NCBI GenBank assembly: GCA_012845835.1
Contig: JABAKD010000015.1
Span: 3,767,778-3,831,777, forward strand
DNA length: 64,000 bases
Direction: 5' to 3'
Source of the DNA: Undaria pinnatifida
Taxonomy: Eukaryota > Sar > Phaeophyceae > Laminariales > Alariaceae
The notes under the pieces were generated by a model, which saw only the letters and a list, made by a program, of their open reading frames with translations, had not been told where the DNA came from and did not search any database. The position numbers and the translations under genes are program-made. Positions 12,501 to 27,500 of the stretch are shown one piece after another (position 1 is the first letter of the stretch; the number at the start of each line of letters is the position of its first letter).

Positions 12501-15500
12501 GGGGTCACTCGCGCGAGTGATCCCGAGCCAGTGAAAAAAAAAGCCCCCGAAATGGACGACCCTGATCGTAGCATTGGTCCACAGGAAGCTCCGAGGCAAG
12601 CGTGGGGTGGCACCATGTCTATGCTCGGGATCGCCTCAAGTTTTTCGTAGATGCTTGGTTGCGTCGTGCTCGTCGCTTTTTTCATTGATCTGTATCAATG
12701 GCTCCCCGAAGGTTTAACTACGTTGCGGGGGCGGGGGGGGCGGGGGGGGGGGTCCTCGATGAGAGCCATCCGCACGCAGCAGAGGTACGTTCTATGTGTT
12801 ACATTCATTGGGTGCTACATCGACTGCGGTTTTGGTAGATATACGTCATAACCACCGAGCTACTAGCAAGCTAAACAAAACGGACGGCTCCTTGCTCAAG
12901 TAGACTTACGTTACCTGGACCACCCTCAACGAGAGCCATCCGCACGTGGCAGAGGCTGGTGTCGTACATGTCGCAGCTATTCATAGCTGTGGTTAGCTCT
13001 TTGCCTTACTTAAAGCTCGGACGCAAACAGCATCGTGATTGCATTGGCGATGATAAAACCGCCTCATATCGCGCAATCTGTGGTTTCGTGATATTGGCAC
13101 ACTGTTTTCGCAAAACAACGCTCTTACTTAGGAGCGAAGGGAACGCCATTTTTTCGTCGATCATTCAACGATCTTTAGCCTAAAATCAGCAGCATTTTTG
13201 GTGACCGAACGAATCGTCACTTATCAAATGAGCTAAAAAACCCGTCAGAGCGCTTGTTTACACCGGTAACAGATTTGCTTGCATTCTTATATTTTAGTTT
13301 GATACAACTTGTGGTTGTCTGAGATAAGCTCCCCGATCGCAGAGGTAATACAAGCAACATAATGTGTCGCTGCTTGATTAATCCCCTGACTTTCAAACAG
13401 GTGATGAAAATCTTGTACTGCAAAAAGACGAAGGTGGTCATCTCTGCCGACTACCACGGAACGGTGGTCATCACGAGCGAGATACAGTGCAAACTCAAGG
13501 AGGTGAGGGTTGGTGTGAAGTGGTCCTTTCTTTTTCTCGTCTTGCAATATGATACGACTGCTGTATGCAACATTGTTCTGTCCCTTCGCTTATCATTTAA
13601 TATAAGTATTGGATTAGATGAGCCCTCCTGCCCCAGCCCGTGCTCCTCCCCCGGGTCTCTCAAATAGTGGACACATTCATGTCTGATTCGGTTTAATTTG
13701 ACTCTCCAATTTTACTAGAAGAGCGGCGAGTCAGTGGCTTCGACGTATGTTACGTGAGAGGTGCACCAAGACGCGTGCTACGATAGAGGGGTGCACAACA
13801 TTTTTTCGGATGTGTTTCTCACTTTAGGAGGATGTTAAGACACGCCCTTCTAGACCCAAAAACTGATTTGGACAAAAAAATACTGATTCTACGGTAGCCC
13901 CCCCCCCACAAAACCAACGATTATTGTTATTTAACGAACGTGTCGTGGCTGCTCGACACGACGAGGAAGAATGCTATAAAAACAACGTCTTCAGAATATT
14001 TCCTTGTTCGCAAAGGATTATACTATCGAACGATGACGTCGGGGTGACAGTGGGCACGGTATTTCATGAGATACATACGGCCGGAAGCCGGTTTTTCAAA
14101 ATCGTCAATTTCGTTAAAAACAACCTGGGGGGGAGCTAGCTACCGTATAACGACTCAAAAATAAAACTGTTTTATTTTGTCGCGGATGAAAAATCCCATG
14201 GCCCAGGTATAGGGCGAGAATCGCGAGAAAAAAATAACGTACTATTTCCGACGATAGATAGCATTAGTAGGTTAAGGAGGGCCGTCATTCAAGAAACAGT
14301 TTCGCCAAAAAAAGGTATACCCCCATCTTAGCACGAGTGCCAACCATTGGGTTTTTGCCCTGGGAGGGTCCGGGCTTGAGGAGCTCCATACCTTACACCA
14401 ACAAAAACAAGTTTTTTTTTAGTAAATTGACAGTGCGTTATCACCTTTACAGCTGAAAACCCGTTTTGAGAACAAAATTGCTTGGATTTAGTATAGGGAG
14501 GGGCTTTGGGGCTCTTGAAAGAGTTCAGTCCTGATGAACAAACCCGTTGCCTCGGTATTTAAAACAAGACAATAACTTTTGCAAAAAACGACGCATGCTA
14601 CCAAAGAGGCAGCACTTTTTGGGTGATTTTTTTTTTCATGAATTTGACGGGCTTGTACCGCTGTGGTCGTATCATTGGGCCTTTTACCTTACATAGAATG
14701 GTTGGATACATTTTTTCAGGGAGTTCAATTGCCATTATTATTGGTTTCTCTTGTGAGCTCTTGAGATCTTGAGATACGAACGGGAAGGTCCATGGCCGAT
14801 GGCATGTCACTTCCCCGTGTGATGACGAACGAACTATTGCGTTGTGGACAAACGCACGCCGAGCCTACGAGGGAAAGTCCTCGGAGCTGATACCACCGGG
14901 CCCGCGGTCGCGCGAGTCGGTACAGGGTGCTTGATTGACCCGAAATCGCCGGAAATTCGTTCGTTTCGAAAAACAAACCCCCGGAAGCAGTTTTTGCTTT
15001 TGGGTACGAGTAAGCAACACTGGTTAACGTTTTTTTGCAAGTGGTCAAACGGAATAATACCCCAGTCGTAATAGCCTAATAGTGTTACGATAGAGGCAGC
15101 ACGTTTTGGTTGGAACGTTTTTATGAATGACGGGGCTCCTCAGCACGAAATCGTCGGAAATTCGTTTGTTCAAAATATGAAAAAAAAATCACTCTCGTTG
15201 TGTACCCAGCCCATGGTATTTCCCATCGAATAGCACCTTTGGTTTATTTTCCCTCGAAAACAGTTGTTGGTTTTCACACAGAGCTCCTCAAGCGAGCAGC
15301 CTCTGAAAAACGATCGGTGCACCTCTTACGCGGCATGGATCAAACGTGAATGGCGTTCCGACGATTTTAGATTAATGTTGTAAGGCTTAGTTTGGGTAAG
15401 CTAGAGTGGTTCACCTTTTGCAAGTGGTCAAAAGGACTAATGCCCCACTAAATCCTCAACATTAACCCTTTTAATTTTCCAACTCCTAACATTATTCTAT

Positions 15501-18500
15501 GCTAGTCTAACTTCAAGTGTTTTGTCCACATACATGTCGGGACTGCGGTGCTAAAAGGGGTAAAGAGCCCCGTCATTCAGAAAATACGTTTGCCGAAGAA
15601 GGTATACGCCCTGTCGTTGCACGCGTCGGCCATCATTTCCGGCGACGGTGTCCGCACCCAACCTTGATCGGGCTGTCAACGCTGACTATTACCTTAGCGT
15701 GTAGGGTGCACCCTGAACAATCAGTGATCGTAGTGGAGAGTCGTTCTGCGGTAGCCCCCCCCAACATTTATTTAACGAAATCGCCCCGGTTTTGAAACTA
15801 GCTCCCGGCCGTGTCTCCTGATATTCGGTGACCCTTGCCATCCCGACGGTCCTTGCAAACAGGACAATGTCAAAGAGTGTGTTTTCATGCCATCCGTTCT
15901 CGTGCCGAGCAGTCAGTCGTAAAACCTTCGTTTAAGAAAACCGCTGGTTTTGGGGGGGGCTATCTACAAAAGTCTGGGGGCTTCATCCAATCCAATGTTT
16001 CCTTTCGATTACATGCGAAGGGGCGATAGAAGACCACTACAGGACAGACCCAGGTTACGGTAGGGGGGTCCCCTTTTGGGCCTTTTATTTCAGTGGCCTG
16101 GGGTCACTCGCGCGAGTAACCCCTTTGTTCCTATGCAAGCTTACGTTTTCTTTATGTTTTACATTGACGAAATGAATCCGCAATGCAAAGGTGATCTAGG
16201 CTGCGGCAAACCAAGTTCCTGAACCATTTTCATCCGTAGGGTACAGAGCTACTCGTGCGAGTGGCTAAAACACACCAGTGAAAATGGGGGTACCCCCCCT
16301 ACCGTAGCCTTGGTCGACAATTCCACTCGTTTATGACGACGAGTGAACTATCTAGAGGTACATGGTGGCCTCTGTACCACGCTCTAACGTTGCCCACGCC
16401 CGAAAGATCATAATCTGCGTGACCTAGATATTGGGATGTCTTCTGTCAGGATCTGAACGTCCGAAATGTGCGATGTTGTCGGCGATCTACAGCAGTGTGG
16501 GGTGAAGGACGTGAGAGGATAGATAAGTCAAGACACAATTTGATTATGCTTGGTTCCTCCGTGAGTACAACACCTGCCTTGCGCCTAGGTTGTTAGTCTT
16601 TGGGTGGACACGAAAAACAATATATATATATATATATCTGCCTTGCTTGGCTAGTCAACCCAGCGACTATCTCTCATTTGACCAACCCTGTTGCACTGAT
16701 ACGAAGGTAACATGCCCCCCCCCCTCTCCGCCTTTCCCTCTGTCAACCGCACTTCGATCCTCCTTTTTATAAAAGCTTCGGAAGCTTCGAGAGGTTCACG
16801 GACACGGACACCCAGTAGCATCCATGGCATATTCCCACAGACTGAGCAAAATCGTCACCTGCTCCAGCTCCGCAGAGGTAGGAAGACAAATGTTACGCTC
16901 GAGACGTAGCCACCGTTTTTGCCTAGAGTTCTCCCTAAAAGGAGCTCTGTGCCTAGCCCAGATAGTTGACACTCTTCGACCAAAAGAAGATGCATCATGA
17001 TGAACGACCCATGGTCTGAGCATTCGATGAATGCCATCGTAAACCATGAGCGACATCCCAAACACATTGGGTGGACCCTCGCTTCAGGAACCTCTTTGGG
17101 CAAACACGTATTGAGCGAAAAGAGCTACGCACCCCACTCATGACATGATGACTCGGGAAGCCGTGGTCCAAGGTCCAAGAACGCTACGGAGATTAACCGC
17201 GCGCACACGCCTAGCCCGCGAATAACTTGCTGTTTTTTTTTTCTTATCCAGCGAGCGGAGACCCGCCAAACCAACTCCAATGCGCGGCACCTCTTGCATT
17301 TGACCAAAGCTAGGGTAGGGGGGAGGTCCCTTTATTGAGGACCTTTTTTTGCCGTGGCTCGGGGTCACTGGCGCCAGTGACCCACCCCCCTGTTTTAATT
17401 TAACGAGACATGAACCTCCAATGGGATGGTTATCGACTCTGGGCCAAGAATATCGCCTCAAGTACTTTCTGTCAGTGCGGTACAGAGTCACTCGTGCGAT
17501 TGACTCAAACCCCTTGGTGAAAAACGGAGTACCTCCCCTGCTGTAGCCTTGAACGTTGGGGCTAGGCCAGCATGCTCTTCTGCAAAAAGAAGGGTATTGT
17601 CCAGCGCTAATTTCAGGATAGACAGTCTACTTTCTATACGTTTGATTTCGCGCATTATTGGTGCCAATAACTGTACCCCCCTGCAACGGTTTAATCCCAA
17701 TATCTCAAGCGCTGTCGGTAGGCATGTGCTACTGTGCAGGGGCACAGCCACCATTGTTTTGGCCTTTTGAGGGTGGTGACTTGAGGAGCTCTACACCTCA
17801 CCCAGCAACTGCGTTTGATCATGCTGAAGTCACAACTCGATGGACAAACCGCATGGCCAAGGAATCGCCAAACAAAGTGCCATCTCACGGAAACATTTTT
17901 TTTCTTCCCACCCGACGGTTTCGGGTTAAAAAAAAAATTAAACTAGACTTGTGCTACGATAGAGACGCACCGCGTTTTTTTTCTGAGGTTCCTCAATTCG
18001 GGACCTTAAGACATCTCCCAAGAACCGAGTTGGAGAACCAAAAAAAAAACTGCCAAACGGACGAAAAATTCCATGGTCTAGGTACACAACGAGAACCAAG
18101 AAAATGCAATTGTCGTATTTCTGACGAATTTAGGGTTAAGGAGCCCCGTCATCCAGAAAAAAAAAAAGGCGAAAAGCGCTACCTCTATCGTAGCACGCGT
18201 CACTAGCCGAACAGAGGCATCTAGCGGTAGGGGTACAGCTGCTGCAGAAAGTTTGTGAGCCCCTGACACGAGGAACCTCAACATCGCACTCGCTCGAAGC
18301 GTGTCTTCAAAGGCACTCGCCTGCGCAAATCCGACCAAGATTTTCTATACGCTGCCCCTAAGACAAGCACACCCGAGAAAACGTCGGAGAAACCGTTAGG
18401 TCCTCACTCAAGGGGCTCAACTGGTAGGGGTAGGTAGGGTTTGCACGTTTTGGGCGAGGCATTTCTGGCCGGTTATTATGATATCTTCTCGATTGTGTTT

Positions 18501-21500
18501 GGTTCAGAACTGCAGACACGTGCTACGAAAGAGGTTGGAGAACTTTTCGTGTGAAATGGGTTCCTGAACGACGGGGCTCCTTAACCGTAAATCATCGGAA
18601 AAATCGGGAATGCTTTTTTTTTTTCCTTTGCGTGCATGATTTTCGTTGGATACCTATATATATAGGCCGTGGGATTTTATATCGGGTAGCAGTTTATTCT
18701 TCTTTTTAAAATCAGTTTTTTTGGTTTCAAGAAGGGTTAATAATGCCGTGTCTTAACCTCCCAAAGTTGAGGAACACCTCAGGAAAAAAACGTGGCCCAC
18801 CTCTATCGTCGCACAAGTCTACAGTACAGTAGCACATGGAAGCACTGGTTGGATTGCGCGATTGAATGGATCGATTTCGAAAAAGTGTTTCGGGTGAAGA
18901 TAGATGCCGAGCTCCCCTCATGTTAGGGGGCTCGGAAACTTTTGCTTCACCCTTACCGCGCGATGACACTCCCCTACCATGGAGGATGGCTCAACCGTGC
19001 TGCCTCAATAATCGTAGCAGGCCTCGTCACACGCGTGTGGACACATGCGTCTGCGGATAAATATGTGCAGTCAATTTTTTCTTGAGCTCCTCAGCCGAGA
19101 AGCTCTTTTGACTTCTAAAAAGCAAAAAAAAACTTACTTTTTGACCAAACTCAAAGTGCAACCCGATCCGATGAATAAAAACTATCATGGCCTAGGGAAT
19201 AAAACGAATATATATATATATATAACTGAAACGAAATTCCAGCCATATTGGGTTGTGGAGTCCCAAAATTCATAGATTATTCTCCCCGAAAAGTGCTCGA
19301 GATTCATCCCACGCTACTAGGGGTGCAGCAGATTCTAAGAATTTTCTGAGCTCCTAACATGCGGAGGGAGGTCAACATTCACCCGAAACACGACTTCGAA
19401 GACAGTTTCTTTCGCGAAATCCCACCAACGTTTTCATGCGCTAGCCCTAAAACACACAAATCTCGTGTTATTATCGTACTAACCGGTAGTTCCACGCTTG
19501 AGGAGATCAACCGGCCAGGTACATTATTAGTTAGACCAACAACTGCATCCCCTGCCGTGGTGTTGCACCATCGTAGAAGGCGTCCGTGGTGTTGTGATAC
19601 AGTAGGCGCCTGCTACAACAGCGGTAGCACGTATTGGCCAGAGCATACATCGGACTGAAAGGGCTCCTGCACTGAGTGAGAAGCTGCCCAAACTCGTCGG
19701 GAAACTCTTGTGTCTTTACCATGTTTTTCGTTGAATACAGACCATGGCCACACGGTAGCCGTGGGAGTTGTACCCGACACATGCTGCGGTGGAGGTGGCA
19801 TCAACATGCGTGCGTTCTGAGGCTCTTAACGTAATAAGGAGCTCCATACCTGAAAGTGAAAATCCAACGACAAAATCCGTCGCCCAGGTATACAAAAGCG
19901 ATAATTTTGACGACGATTTTGGGTTAAGGAGCCCCGTTAATTAAAAATAATGTTTGCCGAAATAAGTGCTACCTCTATCGTAGCTCGCCTCACCCCCTTT
20001 TACACTACAAACACTGCATTTTCACCCCTGGCACGAGTGGCTCTCTACCTCGTCAACGAAAAAACATAAAAGGCTCTCTTAAGAGGTTAGTTTTTACGCT
20101 ACGTTGCTAACCATTCCAATTACGGTTTCACAAGGCAAAACCAAACAATAAAACGAGAGCTCAAGACCGCAGAGGAGTAGTGAAGCCCCTCGCGAGCGAC
20201 CCTGAGCCACCGCAACGAGAATCTGCACAAATGACTCCCCTACCGCAGCCACGTATATTGACTACCGCACAGTAGAATGGCTACCGCACAGTAGGCCGTG
20301 CCATCGTTCACCGGGTTACGTTTTAGTTAATCCCCGAAGTCACTGTGTGGTTGAGGCACAGGTCCTTCACCGGCGGGCGGCTCCGAAACATTTGTTTTGT
20401 GCGACGTCACCGTAGCACACGCACGTAGTCGCGCATCCCTGGATGGGTACTCCCACGGAAGCAGGAGTTGCACTCTATTGTGTCAAAACGTTCTGGCTGT
20501 TTGAGCTCCTCAAGAGGGGAACCACCGTTTAGCCTGATACGTCTAGGGAGTATGTTTGGATGCGTGCTATCACTTTTCGTCCAAAATGGTTTCTGAACGA
20601 CAGGGTTTCTTATCCCAGCATCGTCGGAAATCGCCCATTTTGGTTTGAATGATTTTCGTCGTTGTACCTGGGCCATGGGATTTTTCATTCGGTGTAGCAG
20701 TTTGGTTGTTCTCCAAGTCGGGTTTTGGGGGAGAGGTCTTGAGCTCCCAAAATTGAGGGGTAGTATTAGTAAAAAGTGATGCACCTCTATCGTAGCACGC
20801 TTCTTTCTTATACGACTAGCGCGTAGATGTATTGGTCGGATCGAGCGAGCGAACACCTTCGAAGTCATGTTCCGGGTGAGATAATTGAACCAGCTCCTCA
20901 TGTTAGGAGCTCAGAAATGTCTTAAAATCTGCTGCACGGGTACCCTACCGTGGGACGACCCCGATGATCTGCCCCCCCCCCGTCCTTGCCTTCAACTTGC
21001 TCCTGACTGTCTACGTAAACATGACGCTTGGCAGATCATGGTGTTTGGCTTCCAGTATCTCGATTATGTGGCGGCGGCTGTTCAAAGCGCGGGAGAGCCG
21101 TCGACGGGTCTGGCGTTCTTAGACCGCTACTCTATCGTCGTCTTGGGAGACCTCTCAAGGGTGAGTTTAGCACAGACAGGCGCTTCTCCATGATCGTAGC
21201 AGGATACCTTTCTAGGCAGGGTTGATTGAGCACACACTAATCGGTGTTGCTGTACGCGTGCCATGCCCGATAGGAGTAGTATAGAACTCTGTGGCCAAAT
21301 AACCGTAGCCTCACCCCAACTGATCCTTTACCGCAGCCGCAACTGCACCCTAACTTCAACACTTCAGCAACTGCGACCACGTGGATGAAACCGAAATGGT
21401 AACCGCACGCCAATGGTATCATAACCGCAACGGCAATAACCACGACCGCATCGATGTACACAATAACCGCAGCCACATCGGTACCGCAACCAAAGCCACA

Positions 21501-24500
21501 AGACATAGAATGTACCACAGCCGAAACCGCAACCACAACACCACGACAACATAACCAAAGCAACCGCGACCACACGATCCACCAGGGATCGCGATGCGTG
21601 ATCCGACATAGGTTTTAACCCTCGCATTGCTTCGATGGCCACCGTTGTGCTCACCGACGACTCGAACGGACGAGAGCTGCAAGTGTCGACAAATATTGGG
21701 CTGTCCTTGTCGCCTCCCCTCGTGACCAACAGGTGTGCTTGTGGCACCTGGACATGGAGACCTTGAAGATGGTCTGCTTCGCCAAGCTGAGCGTTCCCGG
21801 TCGGGCGCTGGGACTGCCGCTGGACGCATTGACCTCTCTCGGAGTCCTGCGAAGGGATCACACGTCTGCCGCCGCGCCATCGACCCCTGAGCAAGAGCAG
21901 CCCTGCTCAGGTAGGGAACGAGACGACACGACGAGCAAAGGCCGATGATCTCGGAATGCGCAGGGGATTCGGGCGACGCGGGCTGAGATAGGGCTAGCAG
22001 TTTTCGGTCAACGTATTTCTGACATGCAGGGAGTCTTGAAGTGAATGCCCTCTCGACATCGTTGCAATCCTATTCCGTGGTGTGAGAAACAAATGTTCGT
22101 TATACAAGCAGACCACGGTTTATCGCGTTAAGGTTACATTGCTTCTCAAGGATCGTTTTTTGGGCGAGGGAAAAATAATCCTCAAAGAAAAAGTCTCAGG
22201 ACGGTTACGTCCACCCCAACTATGACGCACGCTGCTGTATAAAGGTAAAACCATTTTTTCCCCTACAGTGTTCTTCACTCGGGGAAAACAAAAAAAGGGC
22301 TGCCCGATAAACAAGCCCATGGCCTAGGTATTCAACAAAAATTCCTCGGAAAAAAAAATGAAATTCCGACGAGTTCGGGTTCTGGAGCCCCGTCATGCAC
22401 AAAACCGTTCCAGACAAAAAGTGCTGCTTCTATCGTAGCTCATGCATCCTGATAATACCGTGCACCCGTACGGGACGACACGACGGACAAAACCCGACGC
22501 TTTCAGGGCGCGTAGAGATAACGCCTGTGATGAAGGCAGATGGACACACGTTGTTTTGTTGATTCTATTCGATTTGTCGTCATGAACGAGGCAGTGCTAT
22601 CCACCTGTGTACCACGCCAAGAACCTCGAGCAAGCACCGCGTTGTGCACGTAGGGAGAACAACAAAACTCGACAATAACGAAAAGTGGGTCACGACCGCC
22701 ACAGGTCGCAGCAATTATCTGAGCTATCGTTGCCAAAGAAGCACCGTTGCATCGATAACCAAGCAAAATTGAAACAATATACGTACACGGAAGCATGATG
22801 AGCTGAGTGGTCACTTTTTTCTCCCCATCTTTTTGCGGGGATTCTAAAACGAGCGTACGCAGGGCACGCACAGAAAACAAGTGTGACATGTACAGTACAT
22901 GTCTAACACGGTTTAGACGTCCATAGCGCCAGGAGGGGGGAGTTTTAACCGCCTGTCGCGCCCAGGACCCCCGAGCAACACCCGCATTATGCGGGTATAG
23001 TGAACAAGAGACGACATGACAAGCGAGACCCCGATGCTTTCGGGGTAAGTAGGGATTACGGGTGCGGCATGTGCATACAAATATAAATATGTACATGCAT
23101 ATATGCATGCACATGAGTTGCATTCCAACGGTTTTGGATAGCTCTTTATGTTGAGGAGCCCCGCCAGTCAAAGGCCAAACTACATGTCCAAAACCAGCCA
23201 CCACTAACAAGTAGCATGCCTCCACCGTGGCGACACAAGACTCTAACCCCCATGATGCCCCCCCCGCCCTATCGCCAGAGAGTAGTAGAAGCGGCAGCGA
23301 CGGCGAAAAGCACGACGAGACCAACAACAGGCAGCCGCCTCGCAAGAGGACCTCGGCACCAGGCGTTGTCAGGGGAGGAACAGGAGTAGGGCGAGAGTGC
23401 GAGGAGGGGGAGGTGCGGCACTGCTTCTGCTCAGTCTGGCAGTTGTTGCGATTATTTGATATTTTAGTCCCATCCATGTGTAGTCCTTGTTTGCGGTATT
23501 TCTTCTGCTCCCTTCCTATTTTTGTACTCAGATCCGGGGTCCTATAGCAGGCGCTCCTTCCCTTTCCCGACAGGAGCGTCGGGCAGCTCTTGTAAAAATG
23601 CTGCGTATCGAACACTCAACCGGTTGAACGCACAGCTGACGTAATAGAAACCCTTCTACAAATATAGAGAATGAGGTACGTATATCAATTATATATTTTC
23701 GCTATACCCGACGCGGCACGGAATTCAACGGTAATCGCTGATATACCTCCACAGAAAGTAGAAGAAAAGCAATCCACCCATCGACAACTATTCCCACATG
23801 CTGCTCGTACGTGTGTACAAGGTATGGATAGCTGTGGGGACGGAGAGCGGTCGGTTGGCGTGCTGGGCGCTGGACGACATCCTCCGGTCGCCAAACACGT
23901 TGCTGCCTGACCTGAGGCACAAGCCCGTACCGGACTCGTTGTGCCCCGCCCTCTGGCCGTCATTTAACGCCTACTCCTTGACGACAAAGACCACCTCGAA
24001 GCCGGTTAGTGCTGAGCACCGTTTCGAAACTCATGATATATCGATATACCTGGTACATAAATACATAAACATCGATAATATTGATACATCAAGGTGCGAT
24101 ATTCTAGATGTATCGTATCGAGCGTATTCTTGCTTTGCCGCACTACTCGTGACCCGTCCTGTGGCCTTCGTTCAACGTGTAATCCGTGACGATCAAGACA
24201 ATCCTCAAGCCGAGTGGTGTTGGTTCACAGATCGTATCGAACGTGTAGATTTATATCGAAATATCGATACGAATCGATACTAATCGATACTAATCGATAC
24301 TAGTCGATACTAATCGATACTAATCGATACTAATCGATACTAATCGATACTAACCGATACCAAGGATACGATAGGGGAATCAAGCTTAGGGTACCGTTCT
24401 CAGCACCTCAGCGCCACTCGGCCGAGTGGCCACCCTCGCAGCTTGATATTTGTGCAGCTTTAAGGTTATGTGCACTTGGTTTCACGATATCCCCGACCAT

Positions 24501-27500
24501 GGAATCGATCGTAACACCGCACCAGCACAACAACCTGAGTCTTATTTTGAAGAAAGTGCCGAGCCACTCGGACGAGTGACCCAAACCTGATTGTGACATT
24601 GGGGACACCGTCCCCCACCCCCCACCGTTGCATTGGCCTCGATACGTCAGAAATCGCGACTGAGTCAGAGTTTTGAACTGTCGCAATGTCGAAGCATCAC
24701 GTTTGCATTAGCCTCGATGCGTCAGAAACCCCGACTGTGTCAGAATTTTGAACTGTCGCAATATCGAAGCATCACGTTGTCGAATCAAACATGTTTTGAC
24801 TGTGCCGGGCCGGTTATGCCCAGAGTTTTGGACGCCGTTCAGCGCGAATTCTTGGGCACCAAGATTAGCTTCTAGCAGGATAGTGTTTAGCGATGGATAT
24901 CGTACCGTAGATGTTGGTGTATCGACGTATCGAGGCATTGATGCGTCGACATCTCGATGTAGTGGATTTTTAACGTATCAAAGTATCAGGTTTTCGACAT
25001 GTCATGTCGAACGTGCTATGGCTGTACCGAACTGCAACTGCCCTCACTTAAGTCGTCTGCACTCCCTTGACGAGCAAGATCAGCCTAGAGCTGGCTATAA
25101 ATAGTGCTTAGTGTTGGCTATCGTATCGAACATGGCAACATATCGGTATTCTTACAGCATCACATAACACACTTTAATATTAAGTAGACACAGTGTGAAG
25201 GTCAATTGATAGCTTGTTGATTTCCACCTTCAGGGGAAACGAAATCGACCCACATCGAGCCCTCGCTATATCGTAATGTATCGTATCATATCGTATCGTA
25301 TCGTATTGTATCGTATCGCATCGTATCGTATCGTATCGTATCGTATCAACGCGTACTCTTTGACAACCAAGAACGGCTTGAAGCCGGTCAGCGTTTGGTC
25401 AGATATTATGTTGAATATATAAGCATAGAATTTTCGATATATCGTATCACATGGGCTGGGCTATGCCATATCGGGTTGGGTTAGGTTGGGTTGGCATTTG
25501 CCATTGGCTTCACGGCACCTGTGGCTTCCCAAATCTTCGCCACACACGTTTACATGAACATTACAGAAAATATAGCCCCCAAGTCGGTGATGTTGCCGGT
25601 CTTGCTTGCCCTCGTACCCCGTCCCTCATTTGTGCGGAATTTCGTTTCTATCAGCGCCGCACGGATATCCAAGGGGAGGAAGTCACACCCCCCTCTGGCA
25701 GCGGTAACAACAGCACAGCCAGCACCCGCGCCGCGGCGTTCCGCGCGGGAGGCTGCGGTGTCAGCACTTCCACCGACATTGAGGCGGGTAACAACCGCAG
25801 CGCAACTACAGTCGGTGGTACCGCGAGCAGCGGCGGAGGAGATGGGCGCAACAGTGGTCGTAGTCTCACCAGAGATGGGAAGCCTGCCAGCAGCAGCCGC
25901 GGGGGTACCGGGGGTAGTATTGGCGGTGACACCGTCATTGGCACTGGTGACGGAACGTGCGATGCTACCCGCGTGGCAACCGAAAGCATGGATGATAATG
26001 GTGGTTGCGGTGGCGTTGGGGATGGTGGGGGAGTAAATATCGCAGGAAAAAACAGCAGTGGCAGCGGTGGTGGTGGCCGCGGCAGTGGCGGTGTTGGTGG
26101 TGGCGGTGTCATTGGCGGCAAGGGTGGAGACGGTAGCAGAGGTGTCGGTGGTAGGGTTGGTGGCTGCGGCGATGGCGGTAGCCACGATAGTGGTGGTGAT
26201 GGTATTGGGAGTGGGGGTGGAGTCAGACGCGGCGGCAGCGGTGGTGGTGGTCGTGGTGGTGGTGGTGGAGTGACACCCGCGGCCGACGTGAATACCGCCG
26301 GCGGAGGCAACATGTGCAGGTTTGAGGAAGAGGGGGAGGACGATCACGCACGGATATTACCGGACGCGGGAGAGCCCAGCGCCTTGTGGCAAGGGCACAA
26401 GGGACCGGTGGCGAGAATAGGATCGTGCAGCCAACCCCCTTGCTTTTTCTCCCTGGGCGAGGTGAGAGGGCATGAAAAGCGTGACCCCCATCGGTGTACC
26501 GGTTGCGTCTCCGGTTGCACGCACGGCCGAACGCGAACAACCATTGCATTTTTTTTATCCCTCCGGGGTCTAGATATGGCGGCCAAGACGGGTGCTACGT
26601 TAGGGGAGAGCAATATCTTGGCTACGGCAACGGTACACCATTTCTGTCCGATGCTCCTCGCTTGAGGCGCGTGGTACGATAGAGGCATAGCACCTTTCGT
26701 CAGAAGTGGTTTCCGAATGACGGGGCTCCTTAAACCAAAATCGTCGGAAATTGACCATTTTTTTTTTTCCTGATCCTCGCTGTATACCTAGGCCATGGGA
26801 TTTTTCATTCGGTACGTAGCAGCTTTATCTTTCTCCAAATCGGTTATTGGGAGAGGTCTTAAGCTCCCAAATTGAGGAACCCCAGAGAAAAAGTGGTGCA
26901 CGTCTATCGTAGCACGCGTCTTGAGGAGTTCTCTATCAAATGCGTCATGCGAAACCCGATATATATAGAGTAAAACTGAAAGTGTGACGTGGTGAACAAA
27001 CCCATGGCCTAGGTGCACAAAACCGTTTTTTGTTTTTAAACAAGAATACCATTCCGAACAGTTTTGGTGACATGGCCCCATCAAAAAGCAAAAATAAATA
27101 TATTAAAAGGGCTACCTCCATCGTAGCGCGGAAAACCTACGTCCCCTAGATCTACCCACTTGAGGGTCTCCATTCATGGCCCAGCAACCGACTTAGCGAG
27201 AAGCATTGGAAGCTCGAAAGCACGATACATACTCCTATGGACTAATTATTTGTTGAATAGCTATGAAAAATACCGTTTGGATCCAACGATATTTGGGTTG
27301 CCCCTTCGTCTCTTTGTTGAGGAGCACGACACACAATCCTGTCGGCTAGATATCTTGTTGAGGAACGTTGCAGAATACAGTTTGGATCCAAAGATATCTG
27401 GGTAATCCCTTCGTTAAGGGGGTCCGTCAACGAAAATATGTATAATATTAGGGCCCAAACGTGAAACCGTTGCCGCCGTAGCACAGTTTCCAAGCTTCTA

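Noticed and set aside
21619-21732. Upstream extension of exon 11 (..DKYWAVLVASPRDQQ)
   Set aside because: WD-like by eye, but no AG gives phase 0, and exon 10 plus 11 already forms a complete blade.
22503-23615. 370-codon minus-strand open frame
   Set aside because: Covers the shadow of exon 12 and two copies of a dispersed repeat; composition is random-like and no domain or splice context supports it.
25550-26347. Thr/Ala- and Pro-rich minus-strand open frames opposite exon 14
   Set aside because: Mirror image of GGT/GGC triplets. The plus frame ends in a WD40 blade and has matching splice phases.
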